From positions 185,811 through 249,810 of the forward strand of contig NZ_MDHN01000010.1 of the NCBI RefSeq assembly GCF_001757105.1: a stretch of DNA of 64,000 bases, in the 5' to 3' direction. A program made the position numbers and the translations under genes. The stretch's first letter is position 1, and every line of letters starts with the position of its first letter. Positions 12,178 through 20,434 of this stretch are shown one piece after another. The notes beneath the pieces were generated by a model. The model had not been told where the DNA came from and searched no databases. It saw only the letters and a list, made by a program, of their open reading frames with translations. Source of the stretch: Alteromonas confluentis. Its GTDB lineage: Bacteria > Pseudomonadota > Gammaproteobacteria > Enterobacterales > Alteromonadaceae.

Positions 12178-13029
12178 ATGTGCGCTAAAAATTGGTTATT
12201 GCTTATTCTGGCAGTACTCGTAACGGGCTGCCAGTCATCCGGTCGTTATGCTCAGCACAGCGATTCGGCTCCCACGTTTGTTTACGACGAACCGGACTAC
12301 ATCGATGCTGATCCTCAGTATGAGCCTTATCGCGAGTGGAATTCCCGTCCTTATGAGGTACTGGGTAAGCGTTATTTCCCGCTGTTAACCGGTAAAGGGT
12401 TTGTCGAAACCGGGCAAGCGTCCTGGTATGGCCAGAAATTTCATGGCCACCTCACATCCAACGGCGAAACTTACAATATGTTTTCTATGACGGCGGCGCA
12501 CAAAACATTGCCGCTGCCGTCTTATGTGAAGGTCACCAACCTGAGTAACGGTAAAACCGCTATTGTGCGGGTGAACGACCGGGGCCCATTCCACTCCGAC
12601 CGTATTATTGATTTATCATACGCCGCCGCGAAAAAGCTCGATTATCAAAAGCATGGTACGGCGCAAGTGAAACTGGAAGTCATCCATTTTGATAAGAATA
12701 ATCAGGTCACGGTAGGCAACCAACCAACGGTTTCTTACCAGGAGTATGCCGGCATTGTTCCCCTGCCCGTTGAGCCAGAGCCTGAAGAAACCACAGAACC
12801 AGAAGGTTGGTATATTCAGGTGGCCGCGGTGAGCGACGCAGAGCGAGCAAAAAGTGTGTCTACGGTCTTATCTCAGCTTTATCAGGTGCCTGCTGAAATT
12901 CCCCTTGTTGATAACGTGTATAAGCTTCGACTTGGTCCATTAGCTGACCGTTTCCAGGCCCGCATGCTGCTCGATGACCTAAAACAAAATGGTTATCCGG
13001 GTGCCTATTCAGTGGGCGCGGCGTTGTGA
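12178..13029 (+). CDS. rlpA: Septal-ring lytic transglycosylase / rare lipoprotein A
   Basis: A 283-residue lipoprotein. The lipobox VTGC gives Cys18. It is followed by a low-complexity linker, a double-psi beta-barrel domain (about 80-170, with ASWYG, SNGE, TAAHKTLPLP and VRVNDRGPF) and a C-terminal SPOR domain (about 205-283) that binds denuded peptidoglycan at the division site. In Pseudomonas, RlpA cleaves glycan strands lacking stem peptides; in E. coli it seems largely inactive. Which applies here cannot be told from sequence alone. It sits between mrdB and dacA as in E. coli. Confidence 0.95.
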   Translation: MCAKNWLLLILAVLVTGCQSSGRYAQHSDSAPTFVYDEPDYIDADPQYEPYREWNSRPYEVLGKRYFPLLTGKGFVETGQASWYGQKFHGHLTSNGETYNMFSMTAAHKTLPLPSYVKVTNLSNGKTAIVRVNDRGPFHSDRIIDLSYAAAKKLDYQKHGTAQVKLEVIHFDKNNQVTVGNQPTVSYQEYAGIVPLPVEPEPEETTEPEGWYIQVAAVSDAERAKSVSTVLSQLYQVPAEIPLVDNVYKLRLGPLADRFQARMLLDDLKQNGYPGAYSVGAAL

Positions 13030-13198
13030 GTATTCAGCAAATGTGGCGCTCATCTGGCAATTCAGTGTTATTCCTGTGGAATCCATCGACGAGCGCTGTA
13101 TTTCGGTAAACTTTTTGGGTAAAACCTAGTCCAAGCGGAACGCTTACGTTAAAATTCTCAAGATTGTCTTAAATATAAAAACGGTAATTGAAATTCCC

Positions 13199-14395
13199 AT
13201 GCATAAAACTATAAACCGCGCTAAACCGACTTTCATGACCGCCATGATCCTCATGTTGCTCATGACCTTTGTTGCCAAAGTTCAGGCAAAGGTTGTCATT
13301 CCACCGCCACCAAAAGTGAACGCGAAAGCGTTTATCATGATGGACAACGAAACGGGCTATGTGATTGCCGAAGAGAATGCTGACGAGCAACTCTACCCTG
13401 CCAGTCTAACCAAAATGATGACCACCTACGTCATTGGTAAAGCACTGGAAGCCGGAAATATCAGCATGGACGACATGGTGCCAATTTCTAAAAATGCATG
13501 GGCAAAGAATTTCCCGGATTCTTCCAAAATGTTCATCGAAGTAGGCACTGAAGTAAAAGCTTCTGATTTGATTCGCGGTATTATCATTCAGTCAGGTAAC
13601 GACGCTTGTGTGGCCATGGCAGAACATGTCGCCGGTTCAGAAAGCGCGTTTGCCAGCATGATGAACGCATACGCGCAATCTTTGGGTATGACGCATTCGC
13701 ACTTTGTAAACAGCCACGGTCTGCACGACCCTGAGCACTATGTTACTGCCCGCGATATGATGCTGCTATCTCAGGCACTGGTTTCAGAAACACCTGAAAT
13801 CTACGACATCTACAGTGAAAAAGAATTTAGCTATAACGGCATTAAGCAGCATAACCGTAACAGCTTATTGTGGGACCGCAACCTGGACGTAGATGGCATT
13901 AAAACCGGCCATACTTCAGATGCGGGATACAGCCTCATCACTTCTGCGGTTGATCCAAAGCAAAATGGCCGTCGCATTATCTCAGTTGTCATGGGAACAG
14001 AAAGCATTTCTGCCCGTAACGAAGAAAACCGCAAACTGCTGCGCTACGGTTTTGACTTCTATGAAACGGTAACGCCTTATAAAGCCGGTGATAGCTTTGT
14101 ATCGCACCGCATTTATATGGGTGACCGTGAAACGGTAGACCTTGGAATTAACCAATCTACCCCCATTACCATTCCTAAAGGTCAGGCGTCGAATTTACAA
14201 GCAAACTTCGAACTCGATAAGAAACTCGAAGCACCGCTCGCGAAAGGTCAGGTTGTAGGTAAGCTCTATTTGCAACTCGATGGCGAAGATGTGGCGGAGT
14301 ACCCGCTTGTAGCCCTGCAAGAAGTTAACGAAGGTGGCTTCTTCGACCGTGCTTATGATTACCTGATGCTGCAGCTTGGTTGGGGTGAAGAATAA
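13199..14395 (+). CDS. dacA: D-alanyl-D-alanine carboxypeptidase (PBP5/DacA)
   Basis: A 398-residue low-molecular-weight penicillin-binding protein that trims the terminal D-Ala from pentapeptide stems. A signal peptide covers about residues 1-30. The catalytic motifs are SLTK (with the nucleophilic Ser), SGN and KTGHT. A C-terminal beta-rich domain and an amphipathic membrane anchor (DRAYDYLMLQLGW) follow, as in PBP5/6. It has its own 170-base upstream gap, so it may have a separate promoter. A strong terminator lies just after it. Confidence 0.97.
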   Translation: MHKTINRAKPTFMTAMILMLLMTFVAKVQAKVVIPPPPKVNAKAFIMMDNETGYVIAEENADEQLYPASLTKMMTTYVIGKALEAGNISMDDMVPISKNAWAKNFPDSSKMFIEVGTEVKASDLIRGIIIQSGNDACVAMAEHVAGSESAFASMMNAYAQSLGMTHSHFVNSHGLHDPEHYVTARDMMLLSQALVSETPEIYDIYSEKEFSYNGIKQHNRNSLLWDRNLDVDGIKTGHTSDAGYSLITSAVDPKQNGRRIISVVMGTESISARNEENRKLLRYGFDFYETVTPYKAGDSFVSHRIYMGDRETVDLGINQSTPITIPKGQASNLQANFELDKKLEAPLAKGQVVGKLYLQLDGEDVAEYPLVALQEVNEGGFFDRAYDYLMLQLGWGEE

Positions 14396-14423
14396 CCACC
14401 AACAGGTTGTGCTAGTTCATAAG

Positions 14424-14453
14424 CGGCCAGATTGTTATAATCTGGCCGTTTTG
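14424..14453 (+). terminator. Intrinsic terminator after dacA
   Basis: A 10-base perfect stem (CGGCCAGATT / AATCTGGCCG) with a 5-base loop is followed by TTTTGTTT. It ends the cell-wall block before ybeD. Confidence 0.9.
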
Positions 14454-14480
14454 TTTATTTGAAGATGTAAGGAAGTCGTA

Positions 14481-14744
14481 ATGGATACCCGTTTCGATGA
14501 ATTGCTGGACTTTCCCTGTTTCCAGACTTTTAAAGTGATGGGCGTTGCCCACGAAGATTTACCGCAAATGGTAGTAAGCTGTTTGCAAACCCATGCGCCT
14601 GGTGACTATTCACCGACAGTAAAACCCAGTGCCAAAGGTAATTATCACTCGGTGTCGGTGAGTGTAAAGGTAACCAGTAAAGAGCATATGGAAACCATTT
14701 ACACTGAATTGGCGAAAGTTGAACTGGTACGGGTTGTTCTGTAA
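14481..14744 (+). CDS. ybeD: DUF493 / YbeD family protein
   Basis: An 87-residue protein matching E. coli YbeD (DUF493) over its full length, with the N-terminal pattern [11 protein letters not shown] and an ACT-like ferredoxin fold expected. The function is not established. Its fixed position directly before lipB suggests a link to lipoate metabolism or its regulation, but that is inference. AAGGAAG is a good ribosome site 5 to 6 bases before the ATG. lipB starts immediately after the stop codon. Confidence 0.92.
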   Translation: MDTRFDELLDFPCFQTFKVMGVAHEDLPQMVVSCLQTHAPGDYSPTVKPSAKGNYHSVSVSVKVTSKEHMETIYTELAKVELVRVVL

Positions 14745-15401
14745 GTGACAGCACCATCCTATCCGGTGATTGTTCGCCAACTACACCGACGTCCATACGA
14801 GCCCATCTGGCACGATATGCAGCGCTTCACTGATGAAAGAGGCAGTGAAGACACCGATGAAATTTGGCTGGTTGAGCATGATGCTGTATTCACTCAGGGG
14901 CAGGCAGGAAAGGCTGAGCATATTTTGATGCCCGGTGACATTCCGGTTGTTAATGTGGACCGCGGCGGTCAGGTTACGTACCATGGCCCAGGCCAGCAAG
15001 TTATGTACCTGATGTTGAACATAAAACGTCGCAAATTGGGCGTACGCGAACTGGTCACAGCGATGGAAAATGCGGTTATTGCCTTATTGGCCGACTTCAA
15101 TATTACTGCATATGCCAAAAAAGACGCCCCCGGCGTTTACGTTGATGAACGAAAAGTTTGTTCGTTAGGATTGCGAATTCGTAAAGGCTGCTCGTTTCAT
15201 GGACTGGCGCTCAATGTTAATATGGACTTAGCGCCGTTCGATCGAATTAATCCTTGCGGTTATGCCGGTATGGAAATGATTGATACTGCGCGTCTGTCAG
15301 GCCCCCAATCACTCAGTGATGCCGGCCCTGCCCTGACGCAACACCTGCTGAATATATTGAATATCAGCGAGGTCATAAATAAAGAAGGTTTTGATGAGTA
15401 A
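14745..15401 (+). CDS. lipB: Octanoyl-[ACP]:protein N-octanoyltransferase
   Basis: A 218-residue enzyme that moves octanoyl groups from acyl carrier protein to lipoyl domains of 2-oxoacid dehydrogenases and the glycine cleavage H protein, the first step of lipoate synthesis. Signatures are [11 protein letters not shown], a Lys in the RKGCSFHG segment and the catalytic Cys in NPCGYAGM. The start is GTG at 14745, abutting the ybeD stop. The 3' end overlaps lipA by 8 bases, which suggests coupled translation with the next enzyme in the pathway. Confidence 0.97.
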   Translation: MTAPSYPVIVRQLHRRPYEPIWHDMQRFTDERGSEDTDEIWLVEHDAVFTQGQAGKAEHILMPGDIPVVNVDRGGQVTYHGPGQQVMYLMLNIKRRKLGVRELVTAMENAVIALLADFNITAYAKKDAPGVYVDERKVCSLGLRIRKGCSFHGLALNVNMDLAPFDRINPCGYAGMEMIDTARLSGPQSLSDAGPALTQHLLNILNISEVINKEGFDE

Positions 15402-16356
15402 CGCACGTCCTAAAGCCGGAGTTAAGCTCCGCGATGATGAGAAAGTAAAACACATTCCTATCACCATTATTCCTACTGAAAAGGAAGAAATGTTGCGTAA
15501 GCCGTCGTGGATCAAGATTAAACTGCCACGTACAACAGATCGCATCGACGAGATTAAACAGACACTGCGTAAAAACAAACTACACTCTGTGTGTGAAGAA
15601 GCCTCCTGCCCCAACCTGGCTGAGTGTTTTAATCACGGCACGGCAACCTTTATGATCCTTGGTGATATCTGTACCCGTCGTTGTCCGTTCTGTGATGTGG
15701 CCCACGGTAAACCCCTTCCGCCTAGCGCTGAAGAACCAGAAAAGCTGGCGAAAACCATTGCTGAAATGAAACTGAAATACGTGGTAATTACGTCGGTAGA
15801 CCGTGATGATCTTCGTGATGGCGGTGCGCAGCACTTTGTCGACTGCATTAACGCTATTCGTGAACACAGCCCTGCCACAACCATTGAGGTGCTGGTGCCG
15901 GATTTCCGTGGTCGTATGGACCGCGCACTGGAAATCTTTAAAAATGGCGTACCAGACGTATTCAACCACAACCTGGAAACCATTCCACGCTTGTATCGTG
16001 AATGTCGCCCCGGCGCAAACTATCAATGGTCGTTGGACTTGCTGAAGAAATTCAAAGCGCAACACCCTGATGTGAAAACGAAGTCCGGCTTGATGATGGG
16101 CATGGGCGAAGAAAACAAAGAAATTGAAGGCGTGCTACGGGACTTGCGTGCCCACGATGTAGACATGCTGACATTAGGGCAATACCTGCAACCGTCACGT
16201 CACCACTACCCCGTAAAACGTTATGTGCACCCTAACGAATTTGATGCGCTGGGCGATTACGCTAAAGACATTGGTTTCGTTCACGCTGCCTGCGGCCCTA
16301 TGGTGCGTTCGAGCTACCACGCAGACCAACAAGCTGCCGGTAAAGAAGTTAAGTAA
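15394..16356 (+). CDS. lipA: Lipoyl synthase (radical SAM)
   Basis: A 320-residue radical-SAM enzyme that inserts two sulfurs into protein-bound octanoyl chains. Both [4Fe-4S] clusters have ligands: the auxiliary cluster in [12 protein letters not shown] and the radical-SAM CxxxCxxC in CTRRCPFC. The ATG at 15394 is preferred over a TTG one codon upstream because AAGAAGG lies 5 bases before it. It overlaps lipB by 8 bases. A terminator follows within 25 bases of the stop, closing the ybeD-lipB-lipA unit. Confidence 0.98.
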   Translation: MSNARPKAGVKLRDDEKVKHIPITIIPTEKEEMLRKPSWIKIKLPRTTDRIDEIKQTLRKNKLHSVCEEASCPNLAECFNHGTATFMILGDICTRRCPFCDVAHGKPLPPSAEEPEKLAKTIAEMKLKYVVITSVDRDDLRDGGAQHFVDCINAIREHSPATTIEVLVPDFRGRMDRALEIFKNGVPDVFNHNLETIPRLYRECRPGANYQWSLDLLKKFKAQHPDVKTKSGLMMGMGEENKEIEGVLRDLRAHDVDMLTLGQYLQPSRHHYPVKRYVHPNEFDALGDYAKDIGFVHAACGPMVRSSYHADQQAAGKEVK

Positions 16357-16378
16357 TTTATTGCCTGCTACGAACACA

Positions 16379-16407
16379 AAACCCGGCATCTGCCGGGTTT
16401 CTTTTTT
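16379..16407. terminator. Terminator between lipA and the diguanylate cyclase gene
   Basis: The stem AAACCCGGCA / TGCCGGGTTT is followed by CTTTTTT on the plus strand. It lies between converging genes and has A-rich sequence on its other side, so it may serve both, although the plus-strand T run is stronger. Confidence 0.85.
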
Positions 16408-16428
16408 ATTGGTTAGGATTATTCGGTG

Positions 16429-18150
16429 TTAACCAAACTGCGTTAGGTTACTGTTGTATTCGTAAACTTGATTTCGGCCAAATCGCTTCGATTGATACAA
16501 CGCCAAATCTGAAGCAGAAAACAAATTGTCCAAACTGTATCCTACTTGCGAGCTTGTACTAACACCGAAGCTCGCAGACACTTTGAATTTGTGTCCTGAA
16601 ATGCTCGAGTCGATTTTTTCAATGTCTTGTCGGCATCGCTCAGCTAACTGAAAACTGTCTTTAGCAGAGAGCCCCGTTACGATTAAGCCAAATTCTTCGC
16701 CGCCCATTCGGGTAACAATACCTTCCTTAGGACACACCCGTAACAGTGAAGCAGCAACTTCACGTAGTACCCAGTCGCCCACTTGATGACCGTAGGTGTC
16801 ATTCACACTCTTAAACAAATCAAGATCGAGCAGTAACATAGAAACTGGCTGACCCGATTTCTGCGCCTGTGTAAGTAGCGTAACGGCTTTTTCACTAAAG
16901 AAGCCACGATTATATAAACCGGTGAGGCTGTCTCGGGTGGCAAGGTAACGCAGTTTGCGGGTTAACTTTCTACTACGATAACTCCAGAATAACAGCGCCA
17001 CCCCGACAACAGATACCATTGCTAACGCCAGCATGGTGGTTTTCATTTTCTGGCCAGAATAAAGCGCTTCTGCCTGAAGCAGTTTATTTTGCTTGTCCAG
17101 CAAGAGAATTTCATTTTCTTTGGCTTTCACATCGAAGGTAGCTTTTTGATATGCCAGTTCCCGAATACTTTGCTCCGACGTAAGCAGTGCTTCAATCTCT
17201 TGTTTTAATAGTAAATATTGGTAGGCTTTTTCGTAATCCTTCCTGCCCTGATAGATGTCTATCAAAATCCGATAGGCGCCTTTTACACCCTGTTTGTACT
17301 CACCTTGCGAGTTACTGTTTATGGATTGAATCGCCAAGGCTTCGGCTTCATCAATTCGATTTTCGCCGAGACGCATTTCCGCTTGTGACAGTAAAAAGCT
17401 GCCAGATAGAGGCGCAAATTTGAGTTCATCCACTCGCCACTGGGCTTCTCTTTCAATGATCCTGGCTTTATTGTATTCGGCCGTCGTTACATAGAAGTCG
17501 AGCAAGTGAACAAAGTTAAATGCAATAAAAAAAGTTTCGCCGGCACGCTTACAGTTATCGATGGCATCGTTGAACTGCAACTCGGTTGCCTTATTTACCT
17601 CTAGGTTCATTTCGGCACGCATTGTCCTCGCGAAACATCGTAGCTTGCTGTCGGCAACAGTACTGTTGAGAATCTTCTTAACCATGGATTCTCCCTGTTG
17701 ACGTAGACCTGCCGTATTATAAAATACAAGCATTCCCTTCCAACCAGCAGCCAGAAGATTGGGATCATCGATAGTTTCTAATTGTTGTTCTACATCTTTA
17801 GAAAGTGCAAATGCGTAATCCCATTCACTCAAATGCGCCGACAAACTAAGCAACGATTTAGCTAATTTAATCCGAGCTTCGCCGGGAGGCAGCTTGTCGT
17901 AGAGTCTCTTGTAGTTCTCAGACAAGGTTTCAAACGGAATGTCTTTGGTGGTGAAATAGATAGATAAATAATCGTAAAAATCTCTATCTGAACCTGATAG
18001 TTGCTTTTCATCGAGATCAGCAAGCAGTACTTTGGCAGTGTCCCAATCAGACAATGCCAAAGACTCTATATGCCTTAATCTTTCATGGTCGTCGACAGCA
18101 AAACATGCTGTCGACGTGAAGATAAGAAAAACAACTAACCAGTATTTCAT
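16429..18150 (-). CDS. Membrane-anchored sensor diguanylate cyclase with helical-repeat sensor domain
   Basis: A 573-residue protein. Residues 1 to about 18 form a signal peptide. About 20-340 is all-helical and resembles degenerate TPR repeats, followed by a coiled coil (about 335-370) and one membrane helix (about 372-391). The C-terminal GGDEF domain has its active motif as GGEEF (483-487) and the metal/substrate segment DLDLFKSVND. No RxxD inhibitory I-site precedes GGEEF, so product inhibition may be absent. The layout implies a periplasmic sensor controlling cytoplasmic c-di-GMP synthesis. The gene starts 5 bases after the stop of the candidate borosin precursor, so the two are very likely one transcript. 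The sensed ligand is unknown; a product of the neighbouring genes is one possibility (inference). Confidence 0.9.
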   Translation of the reverse strand: MKYWLVVFLIFTSTACFAVDDHERLRHIESLALSDWDTAKVLLADLDEKQLSGSDRDFYDYLSIYFTTKDIPFETLSENYKRLYDKLPPGEARIKLAKSLLSLSAHLSEWDYAFALSKDVEQQLETIDDPNLLAAGWKGMLVFYNTAGLRQQGESMVKKILNSTVADSKLRCFARTMRAEMNLEVNKATELQFNDAIDNCKRAGETFFIAFNFVHLLDFYVTTAEYNKARIIEREAQWRVDELKFAPLSGSFLLSQAEMRLGENRIDEAEALAIQSINSNSQGEYKQGVKGAYRILIDIYQGRKDYEKAYQYLLLKQEIEALLTSEQSIRELAYQKATFDVKAKENEILLLDKQNKLLQAEALYSGQKMKTTMLALAMVSVVGVALLFWSYRSRKLTRKLRYLATRDSLTGLYNRGFFSEKAVTLLTQAQKSGQPVSMLLLDLDLFKSVNDTYGHQVGDWVLREVAASLLRVCPKEGIVTRMGGEEFGLIVTGLSAKDSFQLAERCRQDIEKIDSSISGHKFKVSASFGVSTSSQVGYSLDNLFSASDLALYQSKRFGRNQVYEYNSNLTQFG

Positions 18151-18155
18151 TGGGA

Positions 18156-18362
18156 TCAGGCAACCTTGGGGTTCTTTTCCGGTTCAGGGTCCGGCGTTGG
18201 CTCAGTGGGCTCGTTTGGCTCTGTTATTGTCATAATTGGCTTTATTTCTGCGGCTTCTGCTTTTAGTGCGGCAATGCTGTTTAGTTCTTCTACACTAAGG
18301 TCGTCAACGGAACGCGTTGTGTCGTTTGCCAATGATGCCAGAATTTCAATTGCTTTTGTCAT
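18156..18362 (-). CDS. Candidate borosin precursor peptide (split type)
   Basis: A 68-residue peptide encoded directly after, and overlapping by 17 bases, the alpha-N-methyltransferase gene. Its ATG is preceded by AAGGAAG. Residues 4-37 look like two helices joined at a turn; the second part (LSVEELNSIAALKAE) resembles the borosin-binding domain of Shewanella SonA as I recall it (LTDEQINAV...). Then comes a short beta-branched, aliphatic stretch IMTIT (43-47), a likely core for backbone N-methylation. The tail (48-68) is rich in Pro and Glu. There is no signal peptide and no cysteine. The helical leader is shorter than in SonA and the Pro/Glu tail is unusual. The role is inferred from position and layout; direct homology is weak. 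Confidence 0.75.
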   Translation of the reverse strand: MTKAIEILASLANDTTRSVDDLSVEELNSIAALKAEAAEIKPIMTITEPNEPTEPTPDPEPEKNPKVA

Positions 18363-19164
18363 GTGTGCTTCCTTGTTGCTGTTGTAATTGATGTAATTTA
18401 TCCAGAATGGCGGTGTTTTTAGTGAGCTTCTTACATGGCGGCACCACCAAGGTGGTCACCAAAGTAAGGTTTGCCTCTGGAAGACAATTAAGGGGTATCC
18501 ATTCAATGCGCGTTTTATCGGTAATTAAGGTAGGGCATTCATAGAGCGCCACAGCGTGATCGTTGGGGTAGCCGTAATGTTCAGTTAACATCGACACCAA
18601 CACTTGTCGCTGCGCTGCACTCGACGTCTTTGCGGCAATGGTTAAATCGCCGGCAAGCGCAATTTGCCATAAGAACAGATAGGCTGATGTATCGATAACA
18701 CGCTCGAACATCATTAACTGACTGGCCTCAAAGTGCTGACTGCCGTATGCACCCGGGTCAATACCCATATCAGCATAGAGACAATCTTCTGCAGAAATGC
18801 CAGGCTCCATATGCGCAGAAAACCCTTCCTTTCGAGCTTGCGCGATGGCGGTATGAGGTACCTGAGCGAACACACCTGGATGACCGTAAAACGCCCCCAC
18901 CACAGACTTACCGCTGCGAATTTCAGTCATGATCAATTTAACCATTTCCTGATAAGTCACTCTGCGGTCTTTTCCATCTGCGTACAATGACTGCAGTGAG
19001 CGGGTGTCTTTATTCATGGTTGCCAGCCAGCGCTCCATAATAGGATGGCAATTGGTGAACACCACATCGGCATGCTCGATATGACTACGACAACGGGCGG
19101 ACATGTGTGCACCCAACGTCATACCAGGGCCGACACAAACTAAACTTCCTGTATTACTTTGCAT
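18346..19164 (-). CDS. Borosin-type peptide backbone alpha-N-methyltransferase (split borosin, SonM/OphMA-like)
   Basis: A 272-residue member of the tetrapyrrole-methylase superfamily. It is much closer to borosin methyltransferases (fungal OphMA, Shewanella SonM) than to cobalamin or RsmI enzymes. Signatures in order are GSLVCVGPG (6-14), YADGKDRRVTY (61-71), FYGHPGVF (92-99), EPGISAEDCLYAD (120-132), IDPG and FEAS (145-148). Tyr61, Arg67, Tyr71 and Tyr93 align with OphMA Tyr66, Arg72, Tyr76 and Tyr98, which are important for iterative SAM-dependent methylation of peptide amides. The C-terminus lacks the fused precursor of fungal enzymes, so this is the split form, acting in trans on the adjacent 68-residue peptide. 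The ribosome site before ATG 19164 is weak. Confidence 0.92.
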   Translation of the reverse strand: MQSNTGSLVCVGPGMTLGAHMSARCRSHIEHADVVFTNCHPIMERWLATMNKDTRSLQSLYADGKDRRVTYQEMVKLIMTEIRSGKSVVGAFYGHPGVFAQVPHTAIAQARKEGFSAHMEPGISAEDCLYADMGIDPGAYGSQHFEASQLMMFERVIDTSAYLFLWQIALAGDLTIAAKTSSAAQRQVLVSMLTEHYGYPNDHAVALYECPTLITDKTRIEWIPLNCLPEANLTLVTTLVVPPCKKLTKNTAILDKLHQLQQQQGSTHDKSN

Positions 19165-19411
19165 GGTAACAACCGTACTGCTTATTTATTATTTATATCC
19201 ATCGGTGCTGATCTGGCCATTTATTTCTATGCTTAGCCGATCGAAGAGCCCTAATTATGCCGGACTATTTGCGCTGGGCAAGTAACAAATGCCCTCGCTG
19301 GCATTAAATCGAACAAAGATGTGATCCAGAATAACCCTGCCTGAGTAGCCAGCAAGTTGATGACTTGCCTAACAGGGCTGTTACAATACGCCGGATTATC
19401 AGGAGTACGTC

Positions 19412-20422
19412 ATGAGAAAACACATTTATATCGCTTATACCGGCGGCACCATCGGTATGAAACCCTCTAAACAGGGCTATGTACCGGCTTCAGGGTTCTT
19501 AGGAAAAACACTGGAAAACATGCCAGAATTTCACCGCCCGGAAATGCCCTTGTACACCCTTCATGAATACGACAACCTGATTGATTCATCAGACATGAAC
19601 CCTTCAGACTGGCAACGCATCGCCGACGATATTGCCGCAAATTACGATAAGTATGACGGTTTCATCATTCTGCATGGCACCGATACCATGGCGTACACCG
19701 CCTCGGCACTTAGCTTTATGCTTGAAGACCTCTCAAAACCGGTTATCGTAACGGGATCGCAAATTCCGTTGGCCGAGCTGCGTTCTGATGGCCAAGTTAA
19801 TCTGCTAAATGCGCTTTTCGTTGCAGCAAATTATCCTATTGCCGAAGTTGGTCTGTTCTTCAATAACCGCCTGCTACGAGGAAACCGCAGCCGCAAGGTA
19901 GACGCAGACGGGTTTAATGCCTTCGACTCGCCGAATTTCCCCCCTCTGCTTGAAGCTGGCATTAATATCCGGGTTAAAGCAGGCAAACTGGCGGAACCCA
20001 CAACCAAGCCACTAAAAGTCTGTCAGGTAAAATCGCAACCCATCGGGTTAGTTAGCTTGTATCCGGGTATTGCCTCTGAAGTGATTAAAAACACCCTGCA
20101 ACAGCCGGTCAACGCCTTAATTTTACTTAGCTATGGCGTGGGTAATGCTCCGCAACAACCGGCGTTACTGCAGCAATTGCAATACGCTGCCGAACGGGAA
20201 ATTGTGGTGCTCAACTGCACGCAATGTTTGCGCGGCCGCGTGAATATGGGCGGCTACGCCACAGGTAACAGCCTAAGAGAAGTCGGTGTGTTATCTGGTA
20301 GTGATATGACGCCCGAAGCGGCTTTGGCCAAACTGCATTACCTGCTTAGCCAGAATTTCAGTTATGAAGAAATTAAACAAAAACTCACCACGAATTTGCG
20401 TGGCGAACTCAGCGACGGATAA
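19412..20422 (+). CDS. ansA: L-asparaginase type I (cytoplasmic)
   Basis: A 336-residue enzyme that hydrolyses L-asparagine to aspartate and ammonia. The two catalytic Thr segments are visible: TGGTIGM near the N-terminus and HGTDTMAYTASAL near residues 89-101. There is no signal peptide, so this is the cytoplasmic type I enzyme as in E. coli AnsA. CAGGAG precedes the ATG by about 7 bases. The DUF2797 gene follows after 12 bases and is probably co-transcribed. It is divergent from the borosin operon across a 247-base gap that should hold both promoters. Confidence 0.95.
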   Translation: MRKHIYIAYTGGTIGMKPSKQGYVPASGFLGKTLENMPEFHRPEMPLYTLHEYDNLIDSSDMNPSDWQRIADDIAANYDKYDGFIILHGTDTMAYTASALSFMLEDLSKPVIVTGSQIPLAELRSDGQVNLLNALFVAANYPIAEVGLFFNNRLLRGNRSRKVDADGFNAFDSPNFPPLLEAGINIRVKAGKLAEPTTKPLKVCQVKSQPIGLVSLYPGIASEVIKNTLQQPVNALILLSYGVGNAPQQPALLQQLQYAAEREIVVLNCTQCLRGRVNMGGYATGNSLREVGVLSGSDMTPEAALAKLHYLLSQNFSYEEIKQKLTTNLRGELSDG

Positions 20423-20434
20423 GAAAACGCAAGC

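Noticed and set aside
18166..18387. 73-codon plus-strand frame opposite the candidate precursor
   Set aside because: It is the antisense shadow of the 68-residue peptide gene. The Gly/Ser/Val content reflects the reverse of Pro/Glu/Asn codons, and it has no ribosome site.
18346..19164. Assignment of the methyltransferase as RsmI or a cobalamin-pathway enzyme
   Set aside because: The superfamily fold is shared, but the YADGKDRR-TY and FYGHPGVF segments and the adjacent small gene fit borosin enzymes. No cobalamin genes are nearby, and RsmI lacks the Tyr/Arg set.
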